From assembly GCF_000002985.6 (NCBI RefSeq), contig NC_003279.8, positions 10,974,001 to 11,038,000 of the forward strand: a stretch of 64,000 nucleotides of DNA. Direction: 5' to 3'. The notes under the pieces were generated by a model. It did no database searches. It was not told where the DNA came from and saw only the letters and a list, made by a program, of their open reading frames with translations. The DNA comes from Caenorhabditis elegans (lineage: Eukaryota; Nematoda; Chromadorea; Rhabditida; Rhabditidae). The position numbers and the translations under genes were made by a program. Shown one piece after another: positions 47,501-58,341 of this stretch (its first letter is position 1; each line of letters starts with the position of its first letter).

Positions 47501-50500
47501 CCATGCGTTGCGGTTGCGTCGCGGTTGGCAATTTTATAATATCTTAGATCCTATTTCAGAAGTGTAGTTGTTTTTCTAAATCTATACCAAACATTTCATA
47601 GCTCTAGTATCATTTTGAGCAAAGTTATATCCTTTTAAAGATTTCAAGTGGGCCGCGACGCGACCGCGCTGCGCGTGCCGAATTTTCAAGCCTCATAACT
47701 TTGCTCAAAATTGTCCTAGAGCCTTGAACTTTTTAGCTCACTCACAGTATGCAATGCTCTCCGAGCCTTTGGCATTGTCAGGTTTCGACCAGCTTCCAAC
47801 GTCATTTTATTGTCAAATGGTGACCCACTTCCATACATCATTTCTCTTTGCTTATCCGTCATGATTGCATAGCCGGATTTGTTGAAATGAGCCATCTGAA
47901 AATTTATAAAAATAATTTTCTAAAAAAAAAACAAAAAAAAAAGTTAAAGTACCTGCTCGTCAGTATACATCCCATGCAATTGCTCCAAAACTTTCATTTT
48001 TCGGTAATTATCCTCTCCGTAAATTTTCGTGAAGTTTTCTTTGCTAACATTAATCTCCTCTCCTTTTCCATTAATAAGTGTACCCTCTGAGTCCTTAAAC
48101 GCTTTCTGTGCAGCTTCATCTACCGTATCCGCGACCCCTGTGATTTCCGTCAGTAAATCCATAAATGAGTCCTTGTCTAGCCCGTCTTGTGTTCCGAGCA
48201 GCCGCGGGAGGGAGGATTTTTGCTCATCTGCAGAACCCTCATCGTGGAGAGAGAAGAGGGATGGGGAGAGGATGTTGACCTGAAAATTGGGACAAGCTTG
48301 CAAAAAAAAAATTCCAGAGCTCTAGCTGAATTTTGAGCCAAGTTATGAACCCTAAAAGTTCTATACTGCGTTGCGATCGCGTCGCGGTTGTCTTTTTTTT
48401 TTTGGATTAAAACTTTGAAGATCCATCAGTTTTCAGCTTAATGCAAAAATTTCAAAGCTCTAGCACCTCTGAGAGCTAAGTTACACCCCTTCAAAGTTTG
48501 TAGCTGAGCCGCGACGCGACCGCGACGCACGATCCAAACTTTCAAGCTTTACAACTTGGCTCATAGTAAACCTAGAAATTTGAAATTTTTGGACACAAAT
48601 TGGTACATTTTTTGCAATATATTGGGAAATTAAAATTACAAAATTTTCCGAAAAACTTTCCAAAACCCAACATCTCTGAAAATTGGTTTAGAAAACCGAT
48701 CTATTCAAATTTCTAGCCTAATTTACTGTCAACTTATTGAGTACCCAGAAAAAATTTCAGAGCCATAGCTCCACTGGGAGCCAAGTTACATTCCTTCAAA
48801 GTTTGGAGCTGAGCCGCGACGCAAAGAAAATTTTACAAGTTACATAACTTTGCTCAAACTAATCCTAGAGCTTCGAAATTTTTTGTAGTTGTAGGAATTT
48901 TGAAAGTTAACAGGGTCGGGGTATAAAACTTGAAAATTGTTATGCCGCGTTGCGGTCGCGTCGCGGTTCTTCCACAAATTTTAAAGTGTCATAACTTGGT
49001 CCAATGTGCCCTAGAGACTTCAAATATTTTAGGCAAAATTTCTAATAACATTTTCAATTTTTTATTAAACAAACCGTATCATTATCCATCTTGTGCTCTT
49101 CTGGAGCAATTGCAAAGAATCGAGGAGACGCAAATCTCAAACTTTTCTGATCGAACCCGTTGACATTCTGCCCTCCGAGGCTTAAACCTAGCTTTACCGC
49201 TGGAAATTTCAGAACTATTAAAATTATTTCTAATTTAATACTCACCCTCCCTGATAAGCTTAATCCTGAGAACTGCTTCAGTCTCTTTTCCAGTCATATT
49301 TAGGAGCTCCGGTGGGTCATCTTTAAGGAGCTCTTCTGGATGCTCTTGAATCTTTTGAAAAAGCTCTTCCGCGCTGAGCTTTGGCGCTTCAACAATTTCA
49401 TTGGTCACTTCAATTGGGTCATCGAAGGCTTCGTAGTCGGAGCTCTGGAAATTATACAGTTTTGTTTTTTTTTCCTGGAAAATTGTGAAATAGAGAGCCT
49501 GGGCTTGGATGAGTTTTGTGCAAAATTTTCAGATCAATATATAAGCTGCGAGCCAAGTTACAGGTCCTCAAAGTTTGGTGGCAAGCCGCGACGCAGCCGC
49601 GACGCGTGGGTCAAACTTTGAAGCTTAATAACTTGGGTACAAAAAACAAAGAAATCCGGAAAATTTTTGCACGGTTCAAGGAAGATGTAGAGAGCTTGCT
49701 GGTGACAAAGATTCCAAAAATTTGAAAAAAATTGAGTTTTATCGAAAATCTCAAAGTTTTATCATATAGTCGCATTTACAAAATTCGCCTGAAAAATCTA
49801 CTACGCACAAATATCCTCCAAAAATTTCAGAGCATTAGGGCCACTGGGAGCCCAGTTACAAAGCCGCAAAGTTAGAAAGTGAACCGCGACGCGACCGCGT
49901 CGCACGTTCTAAACTTTAAAGCTCTATAACTTGGCTCACAGTGGTCTTAGAGCTCTGAAACTTTTTTCAGCATACAAGTTCAGTTGAGCTCAGTTTCTGT
50001 AAATAATTTGTAGTCACCCACCGCTAATGGTTTCCTTGAGCTCATCCGGAGCTCCTTCGGCTTTACGGATCTTGATCGCACACTTTTTCCGAGCATCTCC
50101 TTGACTTTCTTCCGCTTTTCAATAACGTCTCCTGTTTTCTTCACGTCAACCATAATTTGACGCCAACTGAAAAGCAGAAAATGTGAATTTTGTGTTATGG
50201 GGTGCGAAGCGGTCGCGTCGCGGTTTTCAACAACTAACATACAGGCTTACAGAGATTCACAATTTAAAGTTGCTGTAAAAATTTCAGAGCTGTAGCATCA
50301 CTGGGAGCCAAGTTACACCACTTCAAAGTTAATACCGTGCTACGCGGTCGCGTCGCGGTTCCACCCCAGACTTTGAGGAGTCATAACTCGGCTCCTAGGT
50401 GTGCTAGAGGTCTGAAATTTTTTCAGGATCTTTATGTCCCTAAGTTCTATGCATTCAAAAAAAATTCTGGAATTCTGGAAACTTCCTGCAACTCACCCCC

Positions 50501-51653
50501 TCTCCTCCTTCTTGTTTTTTAGCGTCCTAATTGATTTTGTGATCTGCTTGCACACATTTCTCGTGAATACGCGTTTCTACTTGGGTTACTGAGGAGATTC
50601 TGGAAACAAAATGTATAATAGGTTTTTAAAAATTAATTTTAGATAAAATACTAAATTTTAAGTCTCTTCCAAAAAAGTTTGAGGCTCTAGGAGCACTGAG
50701 GGCCAAGTTTTCACGCTTCAAAGTTTTGGAGCTGCGGTGCGGTTGCGTCGCGGTCAAGGGAAACATTAACTATTTTATCACGACACGTAATATTTTGTGA
50801 AGCTACTATAAAAATTTCAAACCTTTAGGTTTACTATGAGTCAAGTTATGCAACTTCCAAGTTTGAGGAGTGCGTTGCGGTCGCGTCGCGGTCCAGATCC
50901 AAACTTTGAAGCTTCATAACTATGCTCAAAGTGGACCTAGAGCTCTCAAACTTTTTGAAGCAGCTTAAAAAAATATATGGTTATTCAGAATTGAATAAAG
51001 TTTAGGAATATAATCATCAACAAATTTACCACTCCGGAAACTGAAAAACAGTCAAAAATTTAATTTAAAAACTGATTTTTTTAAGGAAACCTCAATGTCA
51101 CTAAACTACACAAAAAAATTTCGAAGCTGTAAGACACCTGGGAGCCAAGTTATGCAGCTTCAAAGTTTGAGTGGTGCGTTGCGGTCGCGTCGCGGCTCAT
51201 ACCTAAACTTTTAAACCCAATAACTTGGCTTATTTTGCTCCCAGGGTTCTGAAATTTTTGCCACTGTATCTTCACGTACCAGTGAATCTTTTGACTATTA
51301 CAAAATGTATAATATTTGAAAACAAAAATAAAATTTGGCCCGTGCGCTGCGGTCGCGTCGCGGCTCAGACCCAAACTTCAAGTGCTCATAACTTGACTCC
51401 TACTGGGCCTGGAGCTCCCAAATTTTTGCTACGTGCTTCCATAAAAACCAACTCACTTTTCATTAGCTACCGTAGCCATCAACGCAGAGACCGCTTGCTC
51501 AATCCAGTGATTCGAAAGATCCAGAACCGAATCCTGTGTTGTATTTATCATAGGAGTACTGTCACCAAGTAGAGTTTTCAGGTGAGTGGAGGCTTCTGGG
51601 GAATCGCGAGCCGCCAGTGCCACGTGGAATAGTACCAGCAGAAAAAGAATCAT
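44571..51653 (-). CDS. Secreted MLT-10-like moulting-cycle protein with C-terminal SP.xLSP repeats
   Basis: Exons: 51653-51457 (or -51471), 50559- or 50576-50497, 50166-50022, 49444-49246, 49199-49075, 48279-47953, 47895-47746, 45968-45765, 44972-44571 (TAG); about 603 residues. A signal peptide ([15 protein letters not shown]) is followed by a basic region ([12 protein letters not shown] in part), an acidic exon ([16 protein letters not shown]), then the family core: [50 protein letters not shown]. The last two exons consist of more than 20 xLSP/xSPxx units. MLT-10-like (moltinin) proteins are secreted by the epidermis and act in cuticle moulting. All junctions except exon 1/2 fit perfectly. 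The acceptor TTTTTCAG/ATG suggests trans-splicing. AATAAA (minus) lies at 44506-44511. Exact paralogue number unknown. Confidence 0.88.
46370..47225. repeat. GCCCAAGTTTAGCC inverted-repeat element with tRNA-like core
   Basis: In the large moulting-gene intron, GCCCAAGTTTAGCC-type words cluster at 46375-46545. Their complements (GGGCTAAACTTGGGC) cluster at 47070-47220. Between them lie a GC-rich block (GGCGCGCCGCCGCAGCGCC, 46542-46560) and a tRNA-like stretch near 46999-47070. Confidence 0.5.
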
Positions 51654-52936
51654 CTGAAAAAGGAAGTGGAGGTCAAGTTGAGAATAAATACGAATGAAAA
51701 GTAATCAGTGAGGAAAGGGAGAGGAAAGGGGCTATTAACCTTTTTCGCAGAAAGAGGAAAGGCGTGGAAAAGTACATGAAAGTGAGTCATTACCGGTGTT
51801 CCGCTATCATTTCACTTTTGATCTTAGTGGGTTGGTGATGCGGAACTACAAAAAAAACATGTCTAACAGAAGTATAAGATTCCAAACAGCCTGCAAAAAA
51901 ATTCAGAGCTCTAGGACCTTTGGGAGCCAAGTTATAGCGTTTCAAAGTTTGTGGGTGGACCGCGACGCGACCGCAACGCGGCGTGAAAATTTTAAAGCCG
52001 AATAACTTGGCTGTCAGTTATCATAGAGTTTAGAATCTGGATAATTAATTGTTACTACTACTACTATTTGTATTTTCGTTGAAAATAATTACTGAAAAAA
52101 CAGTTTTGAGCCTGGAGCTTTGGAGCAGTTGGAGAGTTAAAAAATGTATTTTTACTAAGAGATCAAGATGGTATACGTAAACTCCAAAAATTTCAAATCT
52201 TTACGATTATTGCAAGCCAAGTTACGCAGCTTCAAAGTTGAGGCCGCGCGTAGCGGTCGCGTCGCGGCTGGCGAGAGAACTTTGGAAGCCCGTAACTTGG
52301 CTCAAAACGGGTCTACAGTGCTGAAAATTGTGGAGCAGTGAGAAAACATAATTGGTAATCGAAACTTAATATATGAATTGGAAATAAATAAATTTCAATT
52401 TTTGTCAAGTTCTGCAAAATTCATATTTCGAACTTTTAAATAATGATAATTGTAGAACAAAATGATTGCAGTGGACCACAAATGTTTCAACGTTTCCGGT
52501 CAAGAGGGAGCCAAGTTATACCCTTTTAAAGTTTCGAACGCGCGTTGCGGTAGCGTCGCGGCTAGCTGGATAACTCTGAAAGGTCGTAATTTGACTCACA
52601 GTGGGCCTTTAGAACTAAAATTTTTGGATCCTTTAGTGCTATCAAATTTTCATGTTTATGTAAAGAACCAAATGGCATCTCTGCAAAATTGAGCCCGCGC
52701 GTTGCGGTCGCGTCGCGGCTGGCCTGCAAACTTTGACGCCTTATAACTTGGCTCCCAGTAAACCTAGAACACTGAAAATTTAGGTGCTTTTCAATTACAG
52801 TTTCAGAAATGTTATAAATGTAAAAAAATCTAGAATTCACAATTACAAAGTGTTGAACCACCCACAGATGTCAGAAGCCATTGTAGATCAAAAAATAAAG
52901 TAAAATAAATTAGTTCCGCGCTTCAAAAACCCGACA

Positions 52937-52944
52937 CTTTTATA
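52937..52944 (-). promoter_or_regulatory. Candidate TATA box for the moulting gene
   Basis: TATAAAAG on the minus strand lies about 1.3 kb upstream of ATG 51653, just beyond the last CGCGACGCG repeat. Transcripts starting here would carry a long outron removed by trans-splicing or a non-coding exon. An AGGTCA half-site (51670-51675), the NHR-23-type motif, is near the acceptor. Confidence 0.3.
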
Positions 52945-53304
52945 CAATCACTGACAACTTTTTCTACTAATTGGCTGGATTCCAACTTTTTTCCAACACC
53001 CAATTTTTCCGTATGGGTGGTCCCAGACAAGGTGGTCATTTTAATAGGATTACACTAATGGACACATGTGGTCTTCCTGTCTGTGTGGTATATAAAAAAT
53101 AGCTGGATATTCGGAAACTTTTGATCGGTGGGAAGGGGGGAGACGCAGATGGTCAGAGGGTGATTGTGGAACTGATCTCTAGAATATTCAATAAAGCGGA
53201 TTCAAGACTTCTTTGTTATGGAAATTTTGAAAAAAAAACTTGTATATATACTGAAAATGTTGAAAAGCCAAATTTTTGAATCGTTGTTCATTTTCATGTT
53301 CTTA

Positions 53305-53594
53305 AAGGTGGAGTACCGAAATCGGAGGCTTTGCTTTTTAAGACCCAAAATGATCCAAAACTACCAAATTTAGTAATGAGACGTTCTGAAAGTTTTTCAA
53401 AAAGAAGTTATGGTCGCTCAAAGTTTAGGAAAAAATTGCCTATTTTTAGTTAAAAATGTACCATTTTTTTCCAAAACTTTGAGATGCCATAACTTTTTTT
53501 TGAAAAGTTTTCAGAACGTCTCATTACGAATTTCGGTAGTTTTGGACCATTTTGGGTCTTAAAAAGCAAAGTCTCAAATTTCGTTACTCCACCT
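53305..53594. mobile_element. 290-bp foldback MITE
   Basis: Ends AAGGTGGAGTA (left) and TACTCCACCTT-like (right, reading GTTACTCCACCTT) open a palindrome nearly 130 bp per arm: CTTTGCTTTTTAAGACCC, AATGAGACGTTCTGAAA and AAGTTATGG recur inverted. The central loop is AT-rich. No ORF. Confidence 0.85.
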
Positions 53595-53629
53595 TCAACA
53601 AATATTTTAATAGGATACAAGCAGTGTCC

Positions 53630-56600
53630 AAATTTTGATCATGGTGCATTGATCAGCTTTGCTCAGTTCATATCTCGGTTAAATTCCACAATACCATTTG
53701 ACATTTAATTACATGTTTATAGAAAAAGTCATGACACATTTTTTGTCAGTTGACAACGTTTTGATAAAACCAAAGGCAACAGAGATATGAGCTCATATAG
53801 CTGATCGATGCACCATGTCCTTGACATTGGTTTTATCGAAAAACTTTCAAGTGGCAAAATAATTATTATGAGTTTTCCTACAAGATTGCAAAAAGAAATG
53901 CATTAATATCAAAAGATGAACTAAGATGAAATAAGATGAACTGAGCTTATCGATGCATCATGACCAACCCGAGTTTATATCTCGGTTGTCATTGACCTTA
54001 TCTAAAAACTGTTAAATACTGACAAAACATTTTTTTATGTCTTTTTCAACAAGTTTTTATTTTAACTTCAATCTTTATCTGATATGTATTAGGTTGAACC
54101 GGAAGTCTTTGTGACTTTTTCAATCGTTTATTTCTCGAAGCAAAAGAAATTTCAGAATAAATTTTATTTGTAACATTATCATCAGTATACTGCCAACGTG
54201 TGTGCAACTTATGAACGTCCTGCTTAAAGAACCCTTCCAGGCGCAAGTCGGAATGATGCTTGAGTGCCATTTCGACACTTCCATGGGTATTAAAGGTCCT
54301 TCCTCCGAGGACACGAGGCATATCTGAAAACGACCAGTATTCAGATGGGACAATGCCTGGAGAATACGAAGGGTGAAAGAGAACCATCCATCCACGCCGG
54401 ACCAGTTCCTGCAATACTTGTTTCAAGCCGTAGGGACAAGAGTTGTTTTGTTGAAAATGGAATTGCTTGTCCATCAGGGGTGAACGATTGAAGACTTTTT
54501 TCAGGTTCCGTGGTTAGATAATGTAGAGGCCCCCAGTAATTATTTTGCTATCAGGTAGCAATTCCCAGTAGATGGGGCCGTACACTCCTCACCACACTGT
54601 GAGCATAACTTTTTTGGGGTGATGGTCGGGTTTGGCGGCATCCTGAGGGGTCTCTCCTACACCAATCCACTGGACACGCCTGTGGTTGTTATCGTAGAGG
54701 ACCCACTTCTCGTCTCCAGTGAAAACTGGGTCTAACCATCAATCGCCCCCGTGGAGAATGAGGAGGGAAAGGGAATCACCCACTAAAAATCAAGATTGTC
54801 TTGTGTCATGGTGTGAGGTATGAATCCACCCCTAATTTTCTTTTTTCCGAGAGCTACCAAGCCTTGTACGATGTTGGTTTGATGAGGCCCAAGTGCGGTT
54901 GACAGCTCACGGGTGGTTTGGAAAGGATCCGTTGCCACGGCTTTCTTCAACGCATCCAAATCCAATTTATGGGGTCTCTTGGTCCTCGAGAGAAAAGTCG
55001 TCCTTGTCGAAGCGGTGGAACCAACTGTGCATGATATTATAGTGATGGGCATGTGTATGATAAACATTCTCAAGGAGACTTTCTAAATCCTTCATCGTGG
55101 TATGAAAGAGGAAGAAGTACATCAAACTATGTGGGATGTGGATGACACTAGGGACATACATTGCTGGCTAACTAAACTCAGGGCAGAGGGGAGGGAATGG
55201 CGTGTTTTTTAAAATGAAGTTCCTTTACTCGTTTTTATACCCTAGCAACAAGGGAACACCAAAGTGCAACTGCGGCGAGCGGTGGAAAAGCAACCTAATA
55301 GTTAATCAAATTGAAAGCTTGCAAATGCTGATCGATGCACCATGACCAAACCCAGCTTATATCTTGATTCTATTAAAGTTTATAGGAAAACTGCCAACTG
55401 GCAAAATATTTCTTATGTCTGTTTCTATTCTTTAACAGTAAAATTATATTGGTATTTATAAGATGAATTGAGATATGAGCTCATATAGCTGATCGATGCA
55501 CCATGAACAAAATCGCTTATATGTCAGTTAAATTTTAAGATATCATTTAACATTTAATTACAAACTAACAGAATAAGTCATAACAAATGTTTTTCTAGTT
55601 GGCCATTTTTTTGATAAAACTAATGGCAACAGAGATATCAGCTCATCTAGCTGATCTATGCACTATAACCAAAGGTTAATATTAATTTTTTGGGGAATCT
55701 GTCAACCGATAAAATAGGTGATGATCATTTATTAGTAAGAATAATATAATGAGAGGTAAATACAAAAAGCCCACTGAGCAACGGCTTAGTGCCTTGGCAT
55801 TTAGACTAGAAATGGCGATCATTTACAATCACCTGCCCCCTACAGAGGGAGAGGGGACGACAACAGAGCAAGCGGGCCACTAAACCGGCAGCTAGGCCGA
55901 CATGCCGCATAGATCAAACTATAGATAACATGTCTTGTGTGCACACAAACAATATCCTATAAACTCGAGCGATGCACCATGATCGGAATCTGACCATATC
56001 TATATTGTGTTTGGTTTTAAGTAAAAATTGTCAAATGAGCATTATACTTATGGGTTATTTAACACTAAATTAAATACACACGTGAATGTTTATTTCAATA
56101 TGGTTTTTATTTTGTCAGGCTTAGAAAATGATTTACTTAGCATGTTTGGAGGAAACGATGCACCATTACCAAACCCTGCTTATATCTATATATCTTAGCC
56201 GCCTTTAGCTTAATCAAAAATTGTAATCTAATAAAATATTTCATCTCTTTTTCTACAATTTGGTATAAAATACATACTGATAACTTTAAAATGAACCGAG
56301 ATATAAGCTTATAAAACTTCAATTTTTGAGACTAAAATCAAAACTACAATAAACTATGCCTATTAAAAGATGATAGAAATGAATTAATCACAAATCTTGT
56401 TAACACCTATTCTCTATCCATCAATAGTTGCAAGAAGGTGATAAGAAACATCCTAAATGATATGATATATTAGTCTGACAGATGAAAACACTTTTTGAAC
56501 GTTTTTGGCTATAAAAAAGTTGTCGCCGAGGAAATCTGTTTTGATCGTCGGAAATAGAAGATATAACTATGGATTTTCATCTTTTAATGTATGTATTTAT

Positions 56601-56700
56601 GCATTAGAACACAATAAAACAGAGACTACAAACTACAATAATGGCTCAGCCTCAACAAAATTTTCTGGTCGATGCACCATGTCTAAAGACAGTGTTTGTC
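53630..56700. repeat. GATCGATGCACCATG repeat family (about 145-160 bp periodicity)
   Basis: Diverged units with GAGCTCATATAGCTGATCGA then TGCACCATG occur near 53636 (inverted), 53797, 53942, 55330, 55490, 55650, 55965, 56157 and 56680. Several are about 160 bp apart and include GTTGACAA and AACAGAGATATGAGCTC. The mariner element splits the array. The remaining intergenic DNA is AT-rich with no exon. Confidence 0.7.
54089..55298 (-). mobile_element. Degenerate mariner element
   Basis: Terminal TTAGGTTG (54089-54096) is matched by CAACCTAA (55291-55298), with TA dinucleotides on both sides (54087-54088 and 55299-55300). Inside, minus-strand transposase fragments run in order: WFHRFDKDDFSLED; a linker with ATDPFQTTRELSTALG; FTGDEKWVLYDNNHRRVQW; and SPGIVPSEYWSFSDM, the third-acid region of the mariner DD34D triad. 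Stops and frame changes separate them, so no complete transposase is encoded. Only the outer 8 bp of the inverted repeats are well conserved. Confidence 0.9.
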
Positions 56701-56785
56701 GAATTTTTGGAAAAATATACCGTTTTTTATGTTGTAAATAGTCATAAATTGATTACTAAATATAATTTTGCAATAGTTTTCAGAT

Positions 56786-57020
56786 TTTAGATTTAGGCTT
56801 AGGCTTAAGCTTAGGCTTAGGCTTGAACTCAGGCTTAGGTGTAGGCTTAGGTTTAGGCTTAGACGTAGGCTTAGGCTTAGGTATAGGCTTAGGCTTGGCG
56901 TCAGTGGCGAGCGTTAGCTGTTAGCTCTTTTTCTTTTCTTTTGCGCTCCAAGCGCAAGGAAAAACCTTCTTGTAACTTTTTAAGAGGTTAGGTTTAAGCT
57001 TAGGCCTAGGCGCATCCCTT
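56786..57020 (+). repeat. Interstitial telomere-like array (TTAGGC)n with shared module
   Basis: TTAGGC units at 56786-56895 are followed by the module GGCTTGGCGTCAGTGGCG/AGCGTTAGCT. Next come AGCTCTTTTTCTTTTCTTTT, the TTGCGCT/AGCGCAA hairpin, CTTCTTGTAACTTTTTAAG and more TTAGGC. It is the inverted partner of the block at 40864-41290. Confidence 0.88.
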
Positions 57021-57029
57021 AGTCTAAGG

Positions 57030-58341
57030 CTCTTTTTTGGAAAATTCTCAAATTTAGCAAAAAAAAAACGCTTCAAAAATTTTAAAACAGACATAAATAA
57101 TTTTTGATCTACCAAAAAACATTTTTTTTAATTTGACCTCCACTTGTTTTTTTGTTTTTGCGGGGTAATTTTTTTGATTTTTCATCCGGAACCACTCATT
57201 TTTCACCCCATTTTGTCCCTTTTTAACGGTTTCTGTGCAGATTTCTGTGAATTTTTCGATTTTTTCGTGCTTACCGTGAAGTTTTAAAAGTTATGAGCCA
57301 CTTTTCTGTGATAAATTTCAATTTTCCAACAGAAAATTGCATATTTCCAATGTGAAATCACTCAGTTTTCTCAGAAAAACTGGCTACATTTCAAGATTTT
57401 TAGGAGAATTTTGATATTAAAAAAATTTAAAAAAAAAATTTTTTTTGAAAAATTTTTTCATTTTGTTCCGCAATTTTTTGTAAAAAATGTAGTTTTTGTG
57501 ACTTTGCCACGTCATCGCCATGTTCCCAGTAATGGCAATTTTTTTTGCCATCACTTTTAAGGTGCGCAAAGGCAAAAAAAACCAGTTTTCCATCTCAATT
57601 TTACACTTTTCTCGGTCATTATTTTCGATTCTCGACCTCTATTTGGGTTACCTCTTGTTTTTTTTCTTCAATTTTTCTTCGATTTTTCCCTATTTTGTCT
57701 TGGTTGAGGCTGGAAATTTTGTAGTTTGTAGTATGTGAGCCTCAACCAAGTTTTTCAAGGATATTTTTAAGTAGAAAACGGAATTTTCTAGTTAAAAATT
57801 GTTTAAAAAAATGAGCGAAAAGCCTAGTTTTCACCCTAAAAACAACATATTTAGCACAAAAGCATGGTTGAGGCTAGAAATTTTGTTGTTTGTAGTCTGT
57901 AAGCCTCACTCAAACAACTTCAAATGAAAAATCAATATTTATCAGTTTTTCCGAAAAAATTGATGTAGTTTGTAGTCGCAATGCTTGGGTGAGGCTACTC
58001 AAGGATTGTAGTTTGTAGCTTAACTTTTATCGAATTTTTAGTTGATTTTTTCGAAAATGTTGGAAAAATCCAATAAAAAATAGACTTTTAATGAAAAATC
58101 GATATTTTTCCACAATTTTTATGGTTCCAAATTTTTTTTTTCCAATTAAATCTCATTTTTTGGAAATTTTGGTTGAGGCTCTAGACTACAAACTACAAAA
58201 ATGCTCAAATATGTAGTTTGTAGTCTCCGAATAATTGATTTTTTGGGTGAGGCAGGGTTTTAGTTTGTACTTTCCCTGTGATTTTCTGATTTTGCGTGTA
58301 GTTTGTAGTTTGTAGTCTCTCAACCTCAACCAAATTCCAGG
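57030..58341. repeat. Upstream region of the phospholipase-like gene
   Basis: 57030-57690 is AT-rich with no repeat or gene I can support. From 57700, extended GGTTGAGGCT/CTACAAA units recur (57705-57750, 57865-57915, 57960-58020, 58168-58235, 58295-58330), up to the acceptor CAAATTCCAG before ATG 58342. Confidence 0.65.

Larger units (their letters stand above)
42790..52760. repeat. CGCGACGCGACCGCAACGC foldback repeat territory
   Basis: Roughly 30-40 copies on both strands fill the last lectin intron, the lectin-moulting intergenic region, the moulting gene introns and its upstream region. Each copy has a GC core (CGCGACGCGACCGCAACGC) flanked by inverted arms: TTCAAAGTTT, AGCCAAGTTAT, and AATTTCAGAGCTCTAG. 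The unit is a foldback of about 150-200 bp. Exons interrupt but are not invaded. CTACAAA units are absent. Confidence 0.85.

Noticed and set aside
54120..54395. Second minus-strand ORF overlapping the mariner transposase fragment
   Set aside because: It is an out-of-frame shadow of the transposase C-terminal fragment.
57520..57738. 72-residue hydrophobic ORF upstream of the phospholipase gene
   Set aside because: It is phenylalanine-rich from T-runs and reads into the CTACAAA unit; no splice signals connect it to exon 58342.
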